DNA of 64,000 bases from Balanoglossus misakiensis (lineage: Eukaryota; Hemichordata). Shown here piece by piece: positions 61,284 through 64,000 of the stretch (its first letter is position 1; every line of letters starts with the position of its first letter). A model generated the notes under the pieces. It worked only from the letters and a program-made list of their open reading frames with translations, was not told where the DNA came from and searched no databases. Where the stretch lies: positions 11,904,001 to 11,968,000 of the forward strand of contig CM082586.2 in assembly GCA_040954595.2 (NCBI GenBank). Reading direction: 5' to 3'. The position numbers were made by a program, and so were the translations under genes.

Positions 61284-62429
61284 GTGGGGCAGTTAACAAA
61301 AAATTGTGCACTTTGGGTTAAAAGCATGAAACTTGGTACACTTATGCATTGACCCATGGCGGCCATTTTCTGATATGGATCCAAAATGACAGCACCCTCT
61401 ATTGGCCAGAAACAGACATTCATAGTTAAAAACCGTGCACTTCGGGTTAAAAGCCTGAAACTTGGTACACTTATGCATTGACCCATGGCGGCCATTTTAT
61501 GATATGGATCCAAAATGACAGCGCCCTCTTGTGGCCAGAAACTGACATTCACACTTTCCCCCATTAATGGCACTTTTTGGTCATTTGTAACACTCAGAAA
61601 CAGGAATGTGGGTTGTAAAACATGCTTGCTACCATACATTCATGTGTATATTATCCTAATCCTGATATACATGTATCAGATCAATCTTGATTACATCTTC
61701 CTTCACAGTAACAATGACCACTGCTGTCAGACTAGACCTAAAGCACCTACATGTGCATGACTTTTGGCCACTGATTTCCTGAGGTTGACTCTTTTCTTGG
61801 GCTTGACTAAGAGTTGTCCAACTTGATTTCCACTGGGATTCTGTTGGTTTGATAAAACTTTGCTAGGTTTCTCACAGCACATGTTCTTTAGGAGCTGCCT
61901 GTATTCTCGAGAACCCTTGACTTTCTGGAGAAGAGGTGTTGTATTACCCCTTTGCATGACTTTGTGTATTGAACTGGTTGTTATTTCGAAGAACAAATCG
62001 TTCAATTAGTAACATACAAGATTGATCTGATGCATGTACATCAGGATTAGGATACTATTCAAAGGAATGTATGGCAGCAAGCATGTTTTACAACCCACAT
62101 TGTGTGTGTTAAACTTGCCCAAAAAGTGTCATTAATGGGGGGAAAAGTGTAAATGTCAGTTTCTAGCCACTAGAGGGCGCTGTCTTTTGGGATCCATATT
62201 GGAAAATGTCCGCCATGGGTCAATGAATAATTGTACCAAATTTCATGCTTTTAACCCAAAGTGCACAATTTTTAAGTATGAATGTCAGTTTCTAGCCACT
62301 AGAGGGCGCTGTCTTTTGGGATCCATATTGGAAAATGTCCGCCATGGGTCAATGAATAAGTGTACCAAGTTTAATGCTTTTAACCCAAAGTGCACAATTA
62401 TGCCAAAATGTGGGGTTAAGCTCCTGCAC
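61284..62429. mobile_element. Foldback element with TA target duplication
   Basis: Two inverted arms (about 61293-61690 and 62023-62429), each containing two 128-bp units of the GTGCACTTTGGGTTAAAAGC family and a shared inner tail (ACATGCTTGCT, ATCCTAATCCTGAT, ACATGTATCAGATCAATCTTG). The ends are flanked by TA (61282-61283, 62430-62431). The right end reads CTGCAC; the left end has been altered (GTGGGGCAG). Interior of about 330 bp contains a minus-strand open frame. TA duplication suggests Tc1/mariner-type mobilisation. Confidence 0.75.
61727..62005 (-). CDS. Unrecognised open frame inside the foldback element
   Basis: About 90 codons, opened only by a TTG at 62005; the first ATG is at residue 17. 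Basic, with KPKKRVNLRKSVAKSHAH near the end and a stop shortly after. No domain recognised. It fills almost the entire unique interior of the element, which is unusual for a MITE. It could be a captured exon fragment or the remnant of a larger ORF. Confidence 0.3.
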   Translation of the reverse strand: MNDLFFEITTSSIHKVMQRGNTTPLLQKVKGSREYRQLLKNMCCEKPSKVLSNQQNPSGNQVGQLLVKPKKRVNLRKSVAKSHAHVGALGLV

Positions 62430-63416
62430 TACAGTCCATAGTGGACAGCATTATGCAAGACTTTGCATGAACACTCTATACACTGTACATGCTATATGGG
62501 CAACTGTTGTGTCAATGTTTAACCAGGTCACAGTGTACAGTACCCATCTTTTTATTAACACTCAACACAACCCATATTTGAGAGTTCTATATGGTCGACC
62601 CTTGCGTCAATGTTTAACCAGTCCATAGTGGACAGCATATGCAAGACTTTGCATGAACACTATATACACTGTACATGCTATATGGGCAACTGTTGTGTCA
62701 ATGTTTAACCAGGTCACAGTGTACAGTACCCATCTTTTTATTAACACTCAACACAACCCATATTTGAGAGTTCTATATGGTCGACCCTTGCGTCAATGTT
62801 TAACCAGTCCATAGTGGACAGTATTATGCAAAACTTTGCGTGAACACTCAATACACTGTACATGCTATGTGGGCAACTGTTGTGTCAATGTTTAACCAGG
62901 TCACAGTGTACAGTACCCATCTTTTTATTAACACTCAACACAACCCATATTTGAGAGTTCTATATGGTCACCCTTTGCGTCAATGTTTAACCATGTCCAT
63001 GGAGGACGTATTATGCAAAACTTTGCATGAACACTCAATACACCATACATGCTATATGGGCAACTGTTGTGTCAATGTTCAACCAGGTCACAGTGTACAG
63101 TACCCATCTTTTTATTAACACTCAACACAACCCATATTTGAGAGTTCTCTAAGGTCAACTCTTGCATCAATCAATGTTTAACCAGTCCATAGTGGACAGC
63201 ATTATGCAAGACTTTGCATGAACACTCTATACACTGTACATGCTATATGGGCAACTGTTGTGTCAATGTTTAAGTTTAACCAGGTCACAGTGTACAGTAC
63301 CCATCTTTTTATTAACACGCAACACAAACCATATTTGAGAGTTCTATAAGGTCAACCCTTGCGTCAATGTTTAACCAGTCCATAGTGGACAGCATTATGC
63401 AAGACTTTGCATGAAC
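62430..63416. repeat. 187-bp tandem array, about 5.3 copies
   Basis: Units start CAGTCCATAGTGGACAG at 62432, 62619, 62805, 62992 (variant CATGTCCATGGAGGACG), 63183 and 63376, i.e. periods 187, 186, 187, 191 and 193. They share GTCACAGTGTACAGTACCC and CACAACCCATATTTGAGAG. The last unit is cut after TTTGCATGAACCAC. The sequence is unrelated to the 186/206-bp satellite. Confidence 0.93.
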
Positions 63417-64000
63417 CACAGACAAAGAGAAAAAACAGACTAGCAACGCGGCATGTTCCTTTGATGTCTTGTTCATCTCGGCAAACAAGGGGAAACAATA
63501 GGCTTCAAATGTGTCAAATGGGTTAGACACCGCGGAGACTTCCCAGAATACTTTGCGGTTGCGTCATTATCGACAGCTGCAGTACCTTGCCTGACACAGC
63601 TTTGCACTCAGGAGTCGACTGAAACACTACTTCACGACGACCATGATTTACATTTGATTTACACGTTAGAAGTAAAATTTGCATCTACAACCCATGCAAA
63701 TTTACAGAACACGATTCGGCGAACAGGAATCCATTCCAAAAAAATCGAGATGGATGATTAAACCTTTTAAAATTTACGATCAAACACACTTATTATATAT
63801 TCATAAGTTTTTATTAAATGGTAAAACTCATCGCTCCGATGCTCAAACTTCCTCCAATTTTCACTGTCCACTCGCCTTCCGTCTACAGCTGACTGAAAAC
63901 GACAACACGAACTTTCACAAAAACACTTTCGTTTTATTATCGGGAAAATTCCGGACATTGCCGAAGTGGATACGTTCGGAAAACTTCGGAGACAAGCTGC
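63417..64000. other. Unassigned end of window
   Basis: Somewhat richer in CpG than most of the window. No frame longer than about 70 codons with support, no repeat recognised. A host promoter or exon could lie here or beyond the edge; nothing in view shows it. Confidence 0.4.

Noticed and set aside
62187-63118. Frames across the 128-bp units and the 187-bp array
   Set aside because: They recur because the repeats recur; no independent coding evidence.

Overview
The window is non-coding, repeat-rich DNA from an animal genome, most likely a marine invertebrate. The evidence is a metazoan-type Ty3/gypsy LTR retrotransposon, Jockey/CR1-like non-LTR retrotransposons, several small DNA transposons with TTA or TA target duplications, and an AT-rich background. 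The species cannot be fixed from the sequence. I see no convincing host gene, rRNA, tRNA gene or CRISPR array. Every recognisable coding segment belongs to a mobile element or a relic.

Layout: (1) 1-22624 and 30042-33575 are one tandem satellite array with 186-bp and 206-bp monomers. It is organised in higher-order repeats (2189 bp on the left, 1456 bp on the right) and is split by (2) an apparently intact 7.4-kb LTR retrotransposon at 22625-30041, with 591-bp LTRs that differ at only 3 sites, an ATAT target duplication, a gag gene and an overlapping pol in the -1 frame. (3) The array ends flush against a 1-kb PIF/Harbinger-like non-autonomous element (33576-34622). (4) 34.6-50.6 kb is a patchwork of nested MITEs, foldback elements, two LINE fragments, a direct duplication and an inverted duplication whose two copies each carry a different insertion. 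(5) 53.3-56.3 kb is a decayed LINE on the minus strand. (6) 56.3-57.9 kb holds an arm-repeat element and a second PIF-like element with a related core but different ends. (7) 59.07-60.97 kb is a broken PIF1-type helicase relic on the minus strand. (8) 61.28-63.42 kb is a foldback element abutting an unrelated 187-bp tandem array.

The retrotransposon is the only element that looks coding-competent: Gag, then Gag-Pol through a predicted -1 frameshift at a G TTA AAC heptamer, supplying protease, reverse transcriptase, RNase H and integrase. No envelope gene is present. The rest records repeated transposition into transposons and satellite expansion by unequal exchange in whole-monomer steps. Coordinates of degenerate repeats are good to about 10-30 bp unless target duplications are given.
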